Assembly (NCBI GenBank): GCA_949751835.1
Contig: CATKHK010000013.1
Span: 372,001 to 436,000, forward strand
Reading direction: 5' to 3'
Source: Blepharisma japonicum
Taxonomy: Eukaryota > Ciliophora > Heterotrichea > Heterotrichida > Blepharismidae
Length of the DNA: 64,000 nucleotides
The notes under the pieces were generated by a model that was given only the letters and a program-made list of their open reading frames with translations, made no database searches and was not told where the DNA came from. Below are positions 21,347-32,164 of this stretch, in pieces. The stretch's first letter is position 1; every line of letters begins with the position of its first letter. Both the position numbers and the translations under genes were made by a program.

Positions 21347-23188
21347 ATGGACGGCGAGCTTGAAATCGAGCTATTAAAATGCGTCATGAACCGCCGAAGA
21401 GAAATGCAAAGATACCCAAAGCTAAGAGGCCACTATAGGCATTACCGTCAAAGTATGGATCTCGATAATACAATAGATATCTGCACAAGGAACTTAAAAA
21501 TTGACCAAAATAACCAAAGAGCGCTGTATCTCCGAGCTTCTTCTTATCTAAAAAAAGGAATGCTGGAAGAAGCTTTAACAGATTGCAATAAGCTTATAGA
21601 GGATGACAAAAACTTTGTAGGTGGATATTACATCAGAGGCTGCACAAATGAAAGACTTGGGAATTTTGAAAAAAGCATTGAAGATTTCACCACAGTTCTG
21701 CAGCTAGATCCGAACCACATTAATGCAGCTTATGCTAGAGGTGCCTGCCAAAACAGAATAGGAAATTTTGTGAAAGCGCTAGAAGACTATTCAATGGCCT
21801 TAGAAATTGATAGAGAAAGAGTGCCATCGCCTTACAAAAATAGAATTTCTGGATCAACTTCAACAGGACTTAGCAACCCAGGATTAGATGACTTTCATAT
21901 AACGTTAAACGACGAGCCTTTGTCTGAAAGATTTGAAGACGAAAGCAATGAAACAGCGGAATCTTTGTACGCTAAAGGGGTACAAGCTCAGAAAATTGAA
22001 GAATATATGGAGGCTATTAAATATTACACAAAAGCACTGAGCATTGACCCATCACATTTCAAATCTCTTTTCAATCGCGCCTTTTCTTATGACAAGATGG
22101 GAAGACTTGAAGAGGCTGTTATTGATTATACGTCAGCGCTAAGTATCGATTCTAACCATGCAAGTGTCTATTTTAACCGTGGGATATCATATGATAAAAA
22201 GAAAGAATATTTATCAGCAATCAATGACTTCACGACTGCAATAAGGCTCAATCCTTATAAAGCTGATTTTTATCATAATCGAGGACTTACTTATAAAAAA
22301 ATAGAAGAGTGCGATAAGGCCATCCAAGACTATTCCCACGCAATTAGAATTGACCCTCGTCATGTAAGAGCTTTTTTCTCTTGTGCAGTGTGCCTAGAAA
22401 CTCTTAATAGACTAGAAGAAGCAGAAGAGTATTATTTTTGCGCCTTAGAAATCGATAGTAAAAATCTAAAAATCATAGAAAGGCTTGCAAATGTCCAAGA
22501 AAATAGGGGGAAATATGAAGAAGCTATAGAAACCTACAATAAAGCACTTAAAATTGATAGCAATTATGCACCTGCTTATAATGGCAGAGCCATTATTTGG
22601 GACAAGCAAAAAAAATACGACCAAGCACTCGGAGACTTCACCAAGAGTATTCGACTTGATAATCGAAACGCTACTTATTTCCATAACCGCGCATGCTGCA
22701 AGAGGAATATGAATTTATTAGAAGACTCTTTAGAAGACTTCACAAAAGCTATTGAAATCGACCCAATAAATTCCAAAATTTACAACAGTCGAGCGTGGGT
22801 TTGGAGGAAGTTGAAGCAATTCGATAAAGCGATTGATGACTATTCTAAAGAAATCACATTAGATCCTACTGTAAAAGCGTATACCAGTAGAGCTTATTGT
22901 TATGCAAAGATCAATAAGTTTAATGAAGCAGTCAATGATTACTCTTTTGCTATCTCTCACGAACCAAAAGAGGCAGAAAATTATTATAATAGAGGAATTG
23001 CTTATGAAAGATCAGGAAAATTTGAGCAGGCTATAGAAGATTTTGGAAAGACGATTGAGCTAGATCCGAGGTATGGAGATGCGTATTTTAATAGAGCATG
23101 CTGCTATGATAATATTGGAGAAATAGAGTTAGCGAAAAAAAATTATGAGATGGCTTCACAATTTGAGGGAGGTAATAAACCAGAATAA
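21347..23188 (+). CDS. Tetratricopeptide-repeat protein
   Basis: A 613-aa protein composed almost wholly of TPR units, about 14 in two blocks (residues 45-160 and 205-605) separated by a Ser/Thr-rich linker. Units follow the A-x-x-x-YNRGxxYxKxxxYxxAIxDFxxAIxLDP pattern (for example AYNGRAIIWDKQKKYDQALG). No catalytic domain, signal or membrane span is visible. Such all-TPR proteins act as binding scaffolds. The extreme regularity resembles the large TPR families of ciliates. The partner cannot be inferred. The gene is divergent from TPI1, with their start codons 80 bp apart. Confidence 0.93.
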   Translation: MDGELEIELLKCVMNRRREMQRYPKLRGHYRHYRQSMDLDNTIDICTRNLKIDQNNQRALYLRASSYLKKGMLEEALTDCNKLIEDDKNFVGGYYIRGCTNERLGNFEKSIEDFTTVLQLDPNHINAAYARGACQNRIGNFVKALEDYSMALEIDRERVPSPYKNRISGSTSTGLSNPGLDDFHITLNDEPLSERFEDESNETAESLYAKGVQAQKIEEYMEAIKYYTKALSIDPSHFKSLFNRAFSYDKMGRLEEAVIDYTSALSIDSNHASVYFNRGISYDKKKEYLSAINDFTTAIRLNPYKADFYHNRGLTYKKIEECDKAIQDYSHAIRIDPRHVRAFFSCAVCLETLNRLEEAEEYYFCALEIDSKNLKIIERLANVQENRGKYEEAIETYNKALKIDSNYAPAYNGRAIIWDKQKKYDQALGDFTKSIRLDNRNATYFHNRACCKRNMNLLEDSLEDFTKAIEIDPINSKIYNSRAWVWRKLKQFDKAIDDYSKEITLDPTVKAYTSRAYCYAKINKFNEAVNDYSFAISHEPKEAENYYNRGIAYERSGKFEQAIEDFGKTIELDPRYGDAYFNRACCYDNIGEIELAKKNYEMASQFEGGNKPE

Positions 23189-23451
23189 TTTTAATTATGT
23201 TGTACAGGATATTTATTTTTTTTACCTAATTTATTATTTAAATCAATATCCTGATAGTATCAATTAAATAATAAAAATTATGATAAATTTTCTTTTGACT
23301 ACAATAATTAACCACAGCCATTTTGCATATTTAAAAGTTATCTTTTTATATTTTGTTTTGGTTTTTTTATTTTTAAAAACATTTTTAAACCAATATTATA
23401 ATCTCCCATCGCCTTCTATTAATTCTACCAAGGTTGAATAAATAAATTAAG

Positions 23452-24459
23452 ATGGACTCAAGTGTAATTCAAATCTCAATCACCCCTTCTCTTCCTGTCA
23501 GGCCAATAGCCGCTTTGCAAACCCCTAAAAGCCCGCCCAATGGAACTCTCGCGCAGCCTTTTCCCAAAAATAAAAATAAGAAAAATAAGAAAAGGCCGAT
23601 TCCACTAAACCTTGCTGAGTTGTCAAATGCAAGGGTAATTCAGAGCAATTTAATATATGTCACAAATATCCCTGTGAAATTCGCTGACGACGAGCTTCTG
23701 AAGCGTTATGAGTATTTTGGACAGTATGGAAATATTAAGAAGTTCTCTATAAACAAATCTATTACACATGGGGAAACGGACGCTCCACCAACATATGGAG
23801 CTTACGTTACTTATTCTACAGACGAAGAAGCAGCGCTTTGTTTGAAGGCAGTCAATAACTTTGAATTAGAAGGAAATACTCTGGTCGCAACTTATGGGAC
23901 TACGAAATATTGCGCGTATTTTCTTAAAGGGAACCCTTGTCCTAAAAAAGAATGTCTATATTTACATAAACTAGGAAACCAAGGGGATACACTGGCAAGA
24001 GATGTTATGCCGAATGTAAAACATATTCAACCTAAAGATGCAGCTATCGATAGGATGAGAGTCATTATTCTGCCTCCAGACCATAATACAAAATTCCCCA
24101 TTGCAAGAGTGGTAAGAGAAAGAGCTACAAGTGCTGGATCAACTTCGCCAAGAAGACTTAGGCACGCAGATCGGCCGAGGAATCGAAATTTCCACTTGGT
24201 TGAAAGCGAAGACCAAGAGCCTGAGATTCCTGAAATTGTAAATAAATTGAGAAAAATGGCCTCACCTTGTCAAGATGTCGTAGAGGTGCCATCAGACGCT
24301 ATTGAAGAAATTATGAGTCCTGCTAGTCCTGACAGATGAGCTGCAGATATTTTAGATATCTCTCCTAAACCTCCTCTGACCCCTCATCCGCTAAGACTTG
24401 TAATCGAAGAAGATACGTTTTTGGTCGCATCAAAGCCGTATAGAAATAAAATCATTTAA
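23452..24459 (+). CDS. Not4-like RRM and C3H zinc-finger protein without RING
   Basis: A 335-aa protein. Residues about 62-160 match the RRM of CCR4-NOT subunit Not4 (RVIQSNLIYVTNIPVKFADD, YFGQYGNIKKFSINKS, YGAYVTYSTDEEAA), immediately followed by the C3H finger in KYCAYFLKGNPCPKKECLYLH and the Not4-specific LGNQGDTLARD. Canonical Not4 begins with a C4C4 RING ubiquitin-ligase domain; here only a 60-residue Lys/Pro-rich leader precedes the RRM and no RING or upstream exon is seen. The C-terminus is disordered. One TGA Trp (SPDRWAADIL) extends the frame to TAA at 24457-24459. It probably binds RNA or the CCR4-NOT complex, without ligase activity of its own. Confidence 0.88.
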
Positions 24460-24581
24460 TTATAATGCATTCTGCATTAAACAATATGTTAATTTAATAT
24501 TAGATATTTGAATTTATTCTTACAATTATAATATATTCAGATATTCTATGAATTTAGATAGGCTTAATTGTAAAGTATAAT

Positions 24582-27500
24582 TTAGTTATCCTCTTTTGAA
24601 ACTCACTCACCTCTTGAAGTGTTTGGTTCACTTTCATCATGTTTAAAATCTTTCAATTCCTGGTCGTCTTTCAGCATGTTTTTATAGTCATTTCTATTAT
24701 TAGAAAGCCCTTTTTTAGCTTTCTTGTGCTTTACGGTTGTATCTGTATAATTTCAAGACTTTTCTACAATTCTCATAACTCCTCCAATAGCACTCATAAC
24801 TCCAAAAACAGATCCCAGCAATGCGCTTATTAGAATAATGACGGTTTGTTTTGCAGCCCTTGTTGTATATAAACTTGTATCACTTTTAGCAAGATACACT
24901 TGTAGCTTTAAATCAGAAGTAAAAGGAAGCCTAAATAGAAAATTACTCTGTGATTGTATATTGGGATCCTCCTACAGGCGAAGAAGCAACAGACACATGG
25001 TAGCCGGTTACTTTATCAGTCCAATCAGAAACATATGACCTAAAATATGAAGGAGTCATGGTATAAAAGAATTGTGTAGGGTTATATCCTCTAAAAACTG
25101 AGTTATCATTCGGTATTAAAACTTCATTTATGCTGCTTAATTCATTAGGAATAGATGATGTCGATGTTACGTTTACACTAATAGCTGATGTATAGCTTGA
25201 CACTTCTAATAGATTATACTGTATATATGCCCCAGTCTCAACCACACAATTAGTACACGCCAAAGAAATTGTGCAATCATTTTCTGAGCTTCTAGTGCAG
25301 TTAACTTGTAACTTATCATATGTTATATAGTGAAGATTATATGATATTGATTCCTGACATGCATTTTTCTCAGTCACACATTCTCCTCCGTACCTAAAAA
25401 AAGTAGCATAAACACGCACAAAACCTGTAAAGACAGATATTTCGTTCTGTAAAGTCACCAAAGGCACTAAAGCTTTTGTTTCTTCTATATTGGCCATTTC
25501 AAAAGTGATTATATCAGAGGCTATTAAGATGATAGCGAGGATAATAAAAAAGATACTGAACAAGCCTCCCATACGTGTTTTCATAAGCTTCATTGGAGCA
25601 TCTAGATCGTAGTTATGCTTATCAGAATAAAGGTCAATTTTCTGCAAGTATAGCCTAACACCTCTAAAAAAATAAATGGAAACAAATATAAAAAATGTAA
25701 CTATCATGACTGTAATGACCATATAATTAATAGCATTTTGGGCATCACCGTCTGATTTTGAGTAAAGCTTTGGCTGAATTGAAGAAGAAGTGACTTCAAC
25801 TGAATCATCTAAGGGCTTTGTACTGCCTACAGGGCAAGTTTTCCCCGCTGGGCAATTTTTGCAAGTAGATGCTCCTTCTTCGTTGTTGAAAGAATTCTGG
25901 CTGCAAGGATAGCATTGTCTAACTGTATTTGCTCCATTTAACGGATTGAAACTTCCTTTTGGGCACTTGATGCAAGAATCCATCCCATAAGCATCAGAAT
26001 AGCTCCCTTTAGGGCATTCTACACAAGAACTACTAAGCAAGTAAGTGCCTGGGCTGCAAGTATATGGACAAGGCTTCATATTAGGGCATTTCAGATCAAC
26101 TTCTAAGAAGCTTGATTTGGTCACTGAAGTTCTCATTGCTTGCCCATAAACAGCTCCACCTCCATGTATGTAGAGTATTGTTTTATAGTATGCATAAGCG
26201 GAATTATAGTAGTAATCAGGAAGGCTTGAAATAGTTGTAGTAGTGCTTGTATTGAGATTTAAAATATAAACGTCATTGAATACATCAGTAGACCATTGCT
26301 CTCCACCCATTACGACAATTGTTGAATTCATCTTTTTGATAATGGCTTGAGCTCTGTTAGTCAATGGTGTTGCCCCATCTGTCGTATACAGCTTTGTCCA
26401 TTTCTGAGACGTCAAATTAAACAAATCGACTTCGCCTAATGGAACTTCTCCATCTGCAGTCCCATACATAGTAATTAAGTTAATATTTCCATAATCATCA
26501 AGCTGCATCTCACAAGTCGGTCCAATTACAGGAGTTGGCCCTTCATCTCCAGTCCCATCATAAAGTAAGGTGTATTCATTTGTCCCACTATCATAGCTTC
26601 ATACTTCTCTTGAGAGCCCTGCACTAGTTTTTCCTCCAAAAATAATGATATAAGGCATATAAATCTGCATGCATGCTCCCGTCCTGGCGCTTGGGCTGGA
26701 GCTTGATGCTGGATTGACTTCTTGTCATTGATTAGACAAGGTGTTGAACTGATACATGTCATTTAAATAGCCTGAATCATCTTTTCCTCCAAAAATAATC
26801 ATGACGTCTCCTTGTGAACCTGCCGCATGGCCAGATCTTGCTGAAGGCGTTGTGCCTTCTGCTTTGACTGACTCTCATAAATCAGTATCTGGATCATAGA
26901 CCCACAAGTCATTCACAAAGCTGTTCCCATTAGTCCCTCCAAATAAATACAAAAGGCCATCCATCACACAAAGTGAGTGGCTTTCTCGAGAATCTGGACC
27001 TGTATATAAATCGCTTAAAATCGTATAAGTAACAGGACTTTGGGTAAGGTCAAACTTAACTAAATCGTTCATAATTCCTTCATTACTGCTGTAGCCGCCA
27101 AAGATATAAAATGCTGAATCTGCAAGAACATATGCAAAAGAATCTCTGGGAATTCGAGAGAGTCCATTAGAGCTATAGGAAACTGTTACTTCTTGTCATT
27201 TAAAATCTGGATCTGTGAAATCTAGCCTCATAATATTTTTTATGTCTTGGCTTGTATTGTCTGACCACCCATATAATAAGTATGCAGCCTTATTGTAGAC
27301 AACACTTCCTGAAAAGTATCGGTACTCATACTTGTATTTAATATTTGTTATATTTGTCCAAGCATTTGATGTTAAGCTGTAGCGAAGAGTGTCAGTATTT
27401 GCTGAGTCTATGCCAAGTTCTTTATTTGAGGAGATATCTCCACCAAAAACGTAAATATACCCATCATAATATTGAACTAATGGACCATTTAACTTGCTTG

Positions 27501-28125
27501 GAACTAATGAAGTTGTGTTTGTCATCTTTGTCCAATAGGTAGTTGCAACGTCAAATCTAAATAATTTTTACACATAAAGTGAGTTTGAGTATCCTATTGA
27601 TAAAGTTCCACCAAATAAAATAAGTTTCAATTTCCCATCGCTGTCTATATACTTTGAATAGCCAAACCTGAACCTTGAAGTAGGCACAGTTCCTTTCTGA
27701 GTTACTTGCGTCCATTGCAAGCTGCTCAAATCATAAACCCACATATCATTTTGCGGGCCATTATCAGAATTTCCTCCAAATATATATAGTTTGGAGTTAT
27801 TATCATCAACCCAGCACCCATGAGTATATCTTGCAACTATTTATAAATTACGTGGAGCTGCTGAAGAAATTGGCACTAGTCTTTGTCACAAGTTTGAGGT
27901 CAAGTTATACTCTCATACACTATTAAAAGTAGAAGAAATTCCTTGATTTCCTCCGAATAGTATAATGGATTTATCGCTACTATAGTAATCTCCACATAAA
28001 TATTGTCTATAACTAGGAGGTGAATCAGTTGTAGGAAGTCTTGAGAAGGTTATTGCTATAGTTTTATTGATGAAAAGAACAGCAAAAATTGCAACTGTTA
28101 TCATATTTATGAAATTTAGTAGCAT
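24582..28125 (-). CDS. Kelch-repeat / cysteine-rich membrane protein
   Basis: An 1165-aa membrane protein with three introns (15 nt at 27837-27851, 15 nt at 27557-27571, 16 nt at 24931-24946). A signal sequence or anchor (FINMITVAIFAVLFINKTIA) leads into about eight kelch units with GG pairs (IILFGGN, LYIFGG, YIYVFGGD, FYIFGG, LLYLFGGT, IIIFGGK twice), a beta-propeller. Next comes a GCC2/GCC3-like cysteine region (CSPGTYLLSSSCVECPKGSYSDAYG and repeats), then membrane segments near VITVMIVTFFIFVSIYFF and FSIFFIILAIILIASDII, an extracellular-type Cys domain, and a last span (TVIILISALLGSVFGVM) with a charged tail. Such proteins are common surface or sensor proteins of ciliates. Function unknown. 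Confidence 0.88.
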
Positions 28126-28223
28126 TCAAATAAGAATTCCCCAGTAAATCCTATACAAAGAAAACTTTTTTTTAATCAATAATTATACGTTAACTTTAAC
28201 GATTTATAAATATTTAAAGGAAA

Positions 28224-29246
28224 ATGAAAAAAGAACAGTCGTAATTTTTATGCAGGATTTATGCAAGTACTTTTACATGGTCTCGAGATTCTCATGGGCT
28301 TTTTGATTATGAGTCTACCCATATAAGCAAAAAGCTTTTTAAAATTACTGAAAATTCAAAAATCGTGAGGGCTGGAAATGAAACCCACATACAAACCCAT
28401 AATTCAGAGATGGCAAATAGTTCCTTACTACTATCAGTGAATCCCATAAGGTATCATGCCATAATAACCTCTGCAGAGCAGGAGTCTTTGTGGCTTGCTT
28501 TAAGGAATTATAAGTCATCTTCTCAGCCGAAAACATATACATTAAAAGAAAATGATATAATAAAACTGGGCCGACTAAAATTCAAAGTATGCTCATTAAA
28601 CAATGATTTAATAGAGCCAATTGTCCAAGAAACTATAAACCCAGAAAATACAGAAAATGTGTGCAGAATCTGTTTATGCGATACTAATGAGTCAAATAAC
28701 CCTCTTATCTCTCCTTGCATGTGTTCAGGAACTATGAAATATATTCATGTTCAATGCTTACAAAAATGAATTTCCTCAAAACTAAATACTAAAGAAGGCG
28801 AAAACTCAGTCATTTATTGCTGAAAATCTATGGACTGCGAATTATGCAAGCAGCCTTTTCCAGCAAAAATAAAGTCAGGCAAAAAAACCTATGAAATTTT
28901 TATAGCAGAGGGAATAAACACCCCTTATATAGTGCTAGAAGCAATGAATAAAGATCATAATAACCACAGATATCTTTATTTAGTCACTTTTATAAATAAA
29001 TGTATAGCAATTCTTGGGAGAGGACATGACTCTGATGTCAGGATTTCTGATATCTCAGTATCAAGAAGCCACGCAAGCATCAAATATGAGGGAGGGAATT
29101 TTTTATTGGAAGACAATACTAGCAAATTCGGGACTCTAGTCAAGCTCGAAGACAGCTGTAAGCTAAGCTACGAAAATGAGCTTATGCTGCAAGTAGGGAG
29201 AACCCTGGTTGAGTTCTCAAATAAGAAAAGGAATCTGAATGAGTAA
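28224..29246 (+). CDS. RING-CH (RINGv) and FHA domain protein
   Basis: A 335-aa protein with one 15-nt intron at 28241-28255 after codon 5 plus two bases. The middle holds a C4HC3 RINGv finger: CRICLCDTNESNNPLISPCMCSGTMKYIH followed by VQCLQKW and CELCKQPF, the E2-binding module of MARCH-type ubiquitin ligases. The C-terminal 90 residues form an FHA domain (GRGHDSDVRISDISVSRSHASI, LEDNTSKFGTL), which binds phosphothreonine. No membrane spans, unlike most MARCH ligases. Inference: a soluble ubiquitin ligase recruited to phosphorylated targets. Two Trp are TGA (LQKWISSK, YCWKSMD). The upstream kelch gene starts only 98 bp away on the opposite strand. Confidence 0.9.
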
Positions 29247-29266
29247 AATAAATTTTTGAAAATGAA

Positions 29267-30130
29267 TTAATTTTTAGGTATTTTATATTCCCATAGCTGA
29301 TTTGGGTTATAATCAAGCAGACTATATAGTTCTTTTCTTGTTTGCATTTTAGGAAGAGCCGATTTTTGAGATCCTTCATTTTTAATTACTTCTAATAAAT
29401 CATTTACTGCTTTCATAGCAATTCTTAAAGTAGAGACTGGGAAAATGACTACCTTATAGCCTATTTCATCAAGTTTAGCAATATTTATATCTAGAGATGT
29501 TTTGCCAAATTCTGTCAAATTGGCTAAAAGTCATGCTTTGTTGTCTATTTCTGTATAGAATTTTTCGAAATCTTCAATATTATGCAAACCTTCAGGAAAA
29601 ATCATATCAGCTCCTCCTTCTATATAAGCTTGGGCTCTCTTAATAGCGCCATTTATTCCTTCAACCGAGAAAGCATCAGTTCTAGCGCATACAATGAATT
29701 CTCCATTTGTGAAATCTAATGATGCTTTTTTGGCAGCTTCAACTTTTTCTTGCATTATTTCAGTGCTTTCAAGGGTTTTTCCATCTAAATGGCCACATCT
29801 TTTAGGAAAAGTTTGGTCTTCAATGTGAAATCCGCCAGCACCTGATCTTCAGTATTCATAAACTGCTTTTCTTACAATTTCAGGACCTCCAAAGCCTGTA
29901 TCTGCGTCTGCAAGAATAGGCAGCTGACTACTATCATGAATTTCTTTTATTACTTGACAAAAAGAATCATAAGTTAGCAATCCAACATCAGGAAGCCCTT
30001 TTGATGCATGAAGAGCTCCACCACTGAGATAGCAACCTTTAAATCCTGCACTTTTAATAGCCTTTCCAATTAAGCCATTATAGGCACCGATAAGTGGGAT
30101 ACATTTATTTTCAGTCAAAAGTTTTCGCAT
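29267..30130 (-). CDS. 2-methylisocitrate lyase (PrpB-type)
   Basis: A 287-aa enzyme of the isocitrate lyase/PEP mutase superfamily, expected to split 2-methylisocitrate into succinate and pyruvate in propionate breakdown. Motifs: YLSGGALHASKGLPDVGLLTYD, the Mg-binding PILADADTGFGGPE, the PrpB-type HIEDQTFPKRCGH with the catalytic Cys, ARTDAFSVEG, and MQTRKELYSLLDYNPNQLWEY at the end. PrpB proteins are about 290 aa. TGA Trp codons occur at YEYWRSGAG and NKAWLLANL. The start is the ATG at 30128-30130; no obvious mitochondrial presequence. A citrate synthase gene lies about 2 kb downstream on the other strand. Confidence 0.92.
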
Positions 30131-30204
30131 TTAAATCCATTTCAAGATTACAAAATTGATACAAAGCTGGTATATTACTAAAATAAATATCAGCATATAA
30201 AATT

Positions 30205-30819
30205 ATGGAAAAATTTCATGGCATCACATATTTAGGCTTGTCTTATAATGGATCCATACCAGTAAAAAAAACCGAAAATTTTTGAGTCCAACCGGCTAGA
30301 ATTTCTATACAACTGAACAAGCCTTTATTAGTTAGTAATAGCTTTGCATCTAGATCTACAAAAAAGCTATCTCCTTTTGTTAGCAGATGAAAGTCTAAAA
30401 AGTCACCTAACAAAATGCTTTTGAAGTATAAATTTTCGCAGCTAACTGGATTCAATTCTAATGAGAGTTCATTTTCAAGCATCTGCAATTATAAAAAGTC
30501 AAAAAACCGAGAAAGTATTAAGAAAAATACAAATTTTGATAAAAAACTCTCAATATCTCCAAAAATTTGCTTTGGGTTGACCAAGATGAAAAAAATAGCA
30601 AGTCCAAATTTAAGTTTAGGATGTAGAAGAGAAAATACCGAAGAAGCAAACTCAGCTAAAAATTTATTGAGTCGAACCATGCTGAAAAGAAGCTCATCTA
30701 TGAAAAATTCTATTTCAACTAGTTTTGATGCTATAAAAACCTTTGAGACTACAGCTTCTGAAAGCTATATACCATGATTTACCAAATACCCATATATTTC
30801 GCCAACTCATAAAAGCTAA
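30205..30819 (+). CDS. Small basic serine-rich protein, unknown
   Basis: Not recognised. A 204-aa frame from the ATG at 30205, starting 75 bp from the divergent lyase gene, with three TGA Trp codons (ENFWVQPAR, VSRWKSKKS, YIPWFTKYP). It is rich in Lys and Ser, has no hydrophobic segment and no known domain. An opposite-strand frame overlaps its first half, but the plus frame is longer, uses TGA like its neighbours and ends properly, so I prefer it. Possible DNA- or microtubule-binding protein on composition alone. Confidence 0.6.
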
Positions 30820-30874
30820 CTTATCAATTCTGATGTCAAAAAATTTCTTAATTAAATTGCAATCTAATTATTTA

Positions 30875-31858
30875 ATCCCTGCTAAGATTAGCTATAGAGT
30901 CACCCACTTCGGTTTCTTCATAAAGCCTTCTATTCTATGTCCTTCATTTCACTCTCCTTGCTTGACTTTATGATGTTTAACATGCTTCGTATAAAAAGAA
31001 TATGTTCCAATTCCATGCTACTTCCCTTCTTTCCACCCCCCCCTTCATAAATTCTTCCATCTGACCATACAAATTTTCTATGTGCTTCCTTCAGATCATT
31101 TACATACTCTCCTGAGTATTCTCACTATTTTTCGTGTTTTCCGATTTACTGATTATCTTTGCCACCAATTAAATACCAATTTTGTAAATTTTATCTTCAT
31201 ATTTCTGTCCCTCATAATTCCATCCTATAATTTCCTATCAGCATCTTCTCCATCTTCTTTCTTAGTGCTTTCTTCAGCTTTTTCTTCTGCCACTCATTCG
31301 TCTTGGCTTGCGTCACCATCTCCAAGAGATTTCAAATCATACTTTATTTATTTACTCTCCAGCTTATTCACAAACTTTCTGTTAGCCCTGCACAATTTTT
31401 GACTTCCTTTTCTGGTATTATCGAAAAGCTCAATTTCGATGAATTTGTGGACAGCATTAGTTCACCATTATTCAGCACTACTCCACTTTGCATAATGGCT
31501 CGGACTCTAATTTTTCCAACAAGCTCTTCCTCTGTATCTTCTTCATCCAATTCTTCTTCGTCTTCATCTCTTCAATACTCTTCATCCAACTCATCTTTCC
31601 ATCCAGCCAATTTGTTCTATTAATATCAGCTCTTTCAATATTTTGTCAGAATAATCTTCGGAGTCACTATTGTCCGAGGCGATACTGGTATGCTTAATCT
31701 CCGTCCCAAGGTTGGAACAGCTTTTTCCCAAACACGCCCTCTTCTTTTTTGATCATTCATTCAAAAATAAAAGTTTTTTCATCCTCCATGCAAAAGTAAA
31801 ATTCAGCTGCTCAGATTCACTAAAGAACTCTCCCGTTATTACAAATCTTAGCAGGGAT
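30875..31858. repeat. Perfect 15-bp inverted repeat flanking a decayed gene
   Basis: ATCCCTGCTAAGATT occurs at 30875-30889 and as its reverse complement at 31844-31858, about 955 bp apart, enclosing the MORN pseudogene. No target-site duplication and no transposase are visible, so this may be chance in AT-rich DNA. Confidence 0.45.
30900..31790 (-). pseudogene. Decayed acidic MORN-repeat protein gene
   Basis: On the minus strand, coding-like peptides appear in changing frames. An acidic segment (DEDEEELDEEDTEEELVGK) lies near 31550, followed by LKSLGDGDASQDEWVAEEKA-type sequence. Nearest the 3' end are MORN-repeat sequences, KFVWSDGRIYEGG and HKVKQGEWNEGHRI. A run of seven G at about 31040 shifts the frame within GGWKEGK, where six would keep it, and the next codon is TAG where MORN repeats commonly have Gln-His-Gly. 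Other stops and shifts lie upstream. No 15-16 nt introns repair them. The long serine-rich plus-strand frames here are antisense shadows of this acidic stretch. Intact MORN proteins bind membranes or organise cytoskeleton. Confidence 0.65.
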
Positions 31859-32164
31859 ACAATTAAGAATGCAAATCAAAGCCTTATAATGATAAAATTC
31901 AAATTAGCGTGGCCAAACGGTAGACCGGTATAATATCGTGATATTGTGATTATCAAAATTTAAATTTTTAGTCAATTGAATTTTTTTATCGGAATATTAG
32001 AAATAATGTTCGATAGCAGCTAATTTTTTGATTGCCTAATTAAATTAAATATGCATAATGATTATTAAATTAAATATTTTCTCTTTTATGTATATATCTA
32101 TCAAGATTTGCAGCTGCAACTCCTCATTAGACTTAGTCTTATACTCTCTATTATATTATTCATT

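Noticed and set aside
26526-26762. Separate 78-codon minus-strand gene within the kelch gene
   Set aside because: The kelch frame reads through the same region with TGA as Trp (SNQWQEVNP, EVWSYDSG), so this is a shifted-frame shadow.
30243-30488. Minus-strand frame of 81 codons overlapping the small basic protein gene
   Set aside because: The plus-strand frame 30205-30819 is longer, starts with ATG and keeps open through TGA as Trp, so the minus frame is an antisense shadow.
31082-31933. Several Ser/Phe-rich plus-strand open frames
   Set aside because: They are the antisense of an acidic Asp/Glu-rich stretch in the decayed MORN gene and show no start, domain or continuity.
31905-31950. tRNA-like sequence (gtggccaaacggtagaccggt)
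   Set aside because: It resembles the D-arm of Leu/Ser tRNAs, but no anticodon arm, T-loop (TTCRANN) or acceptor pairing follows.
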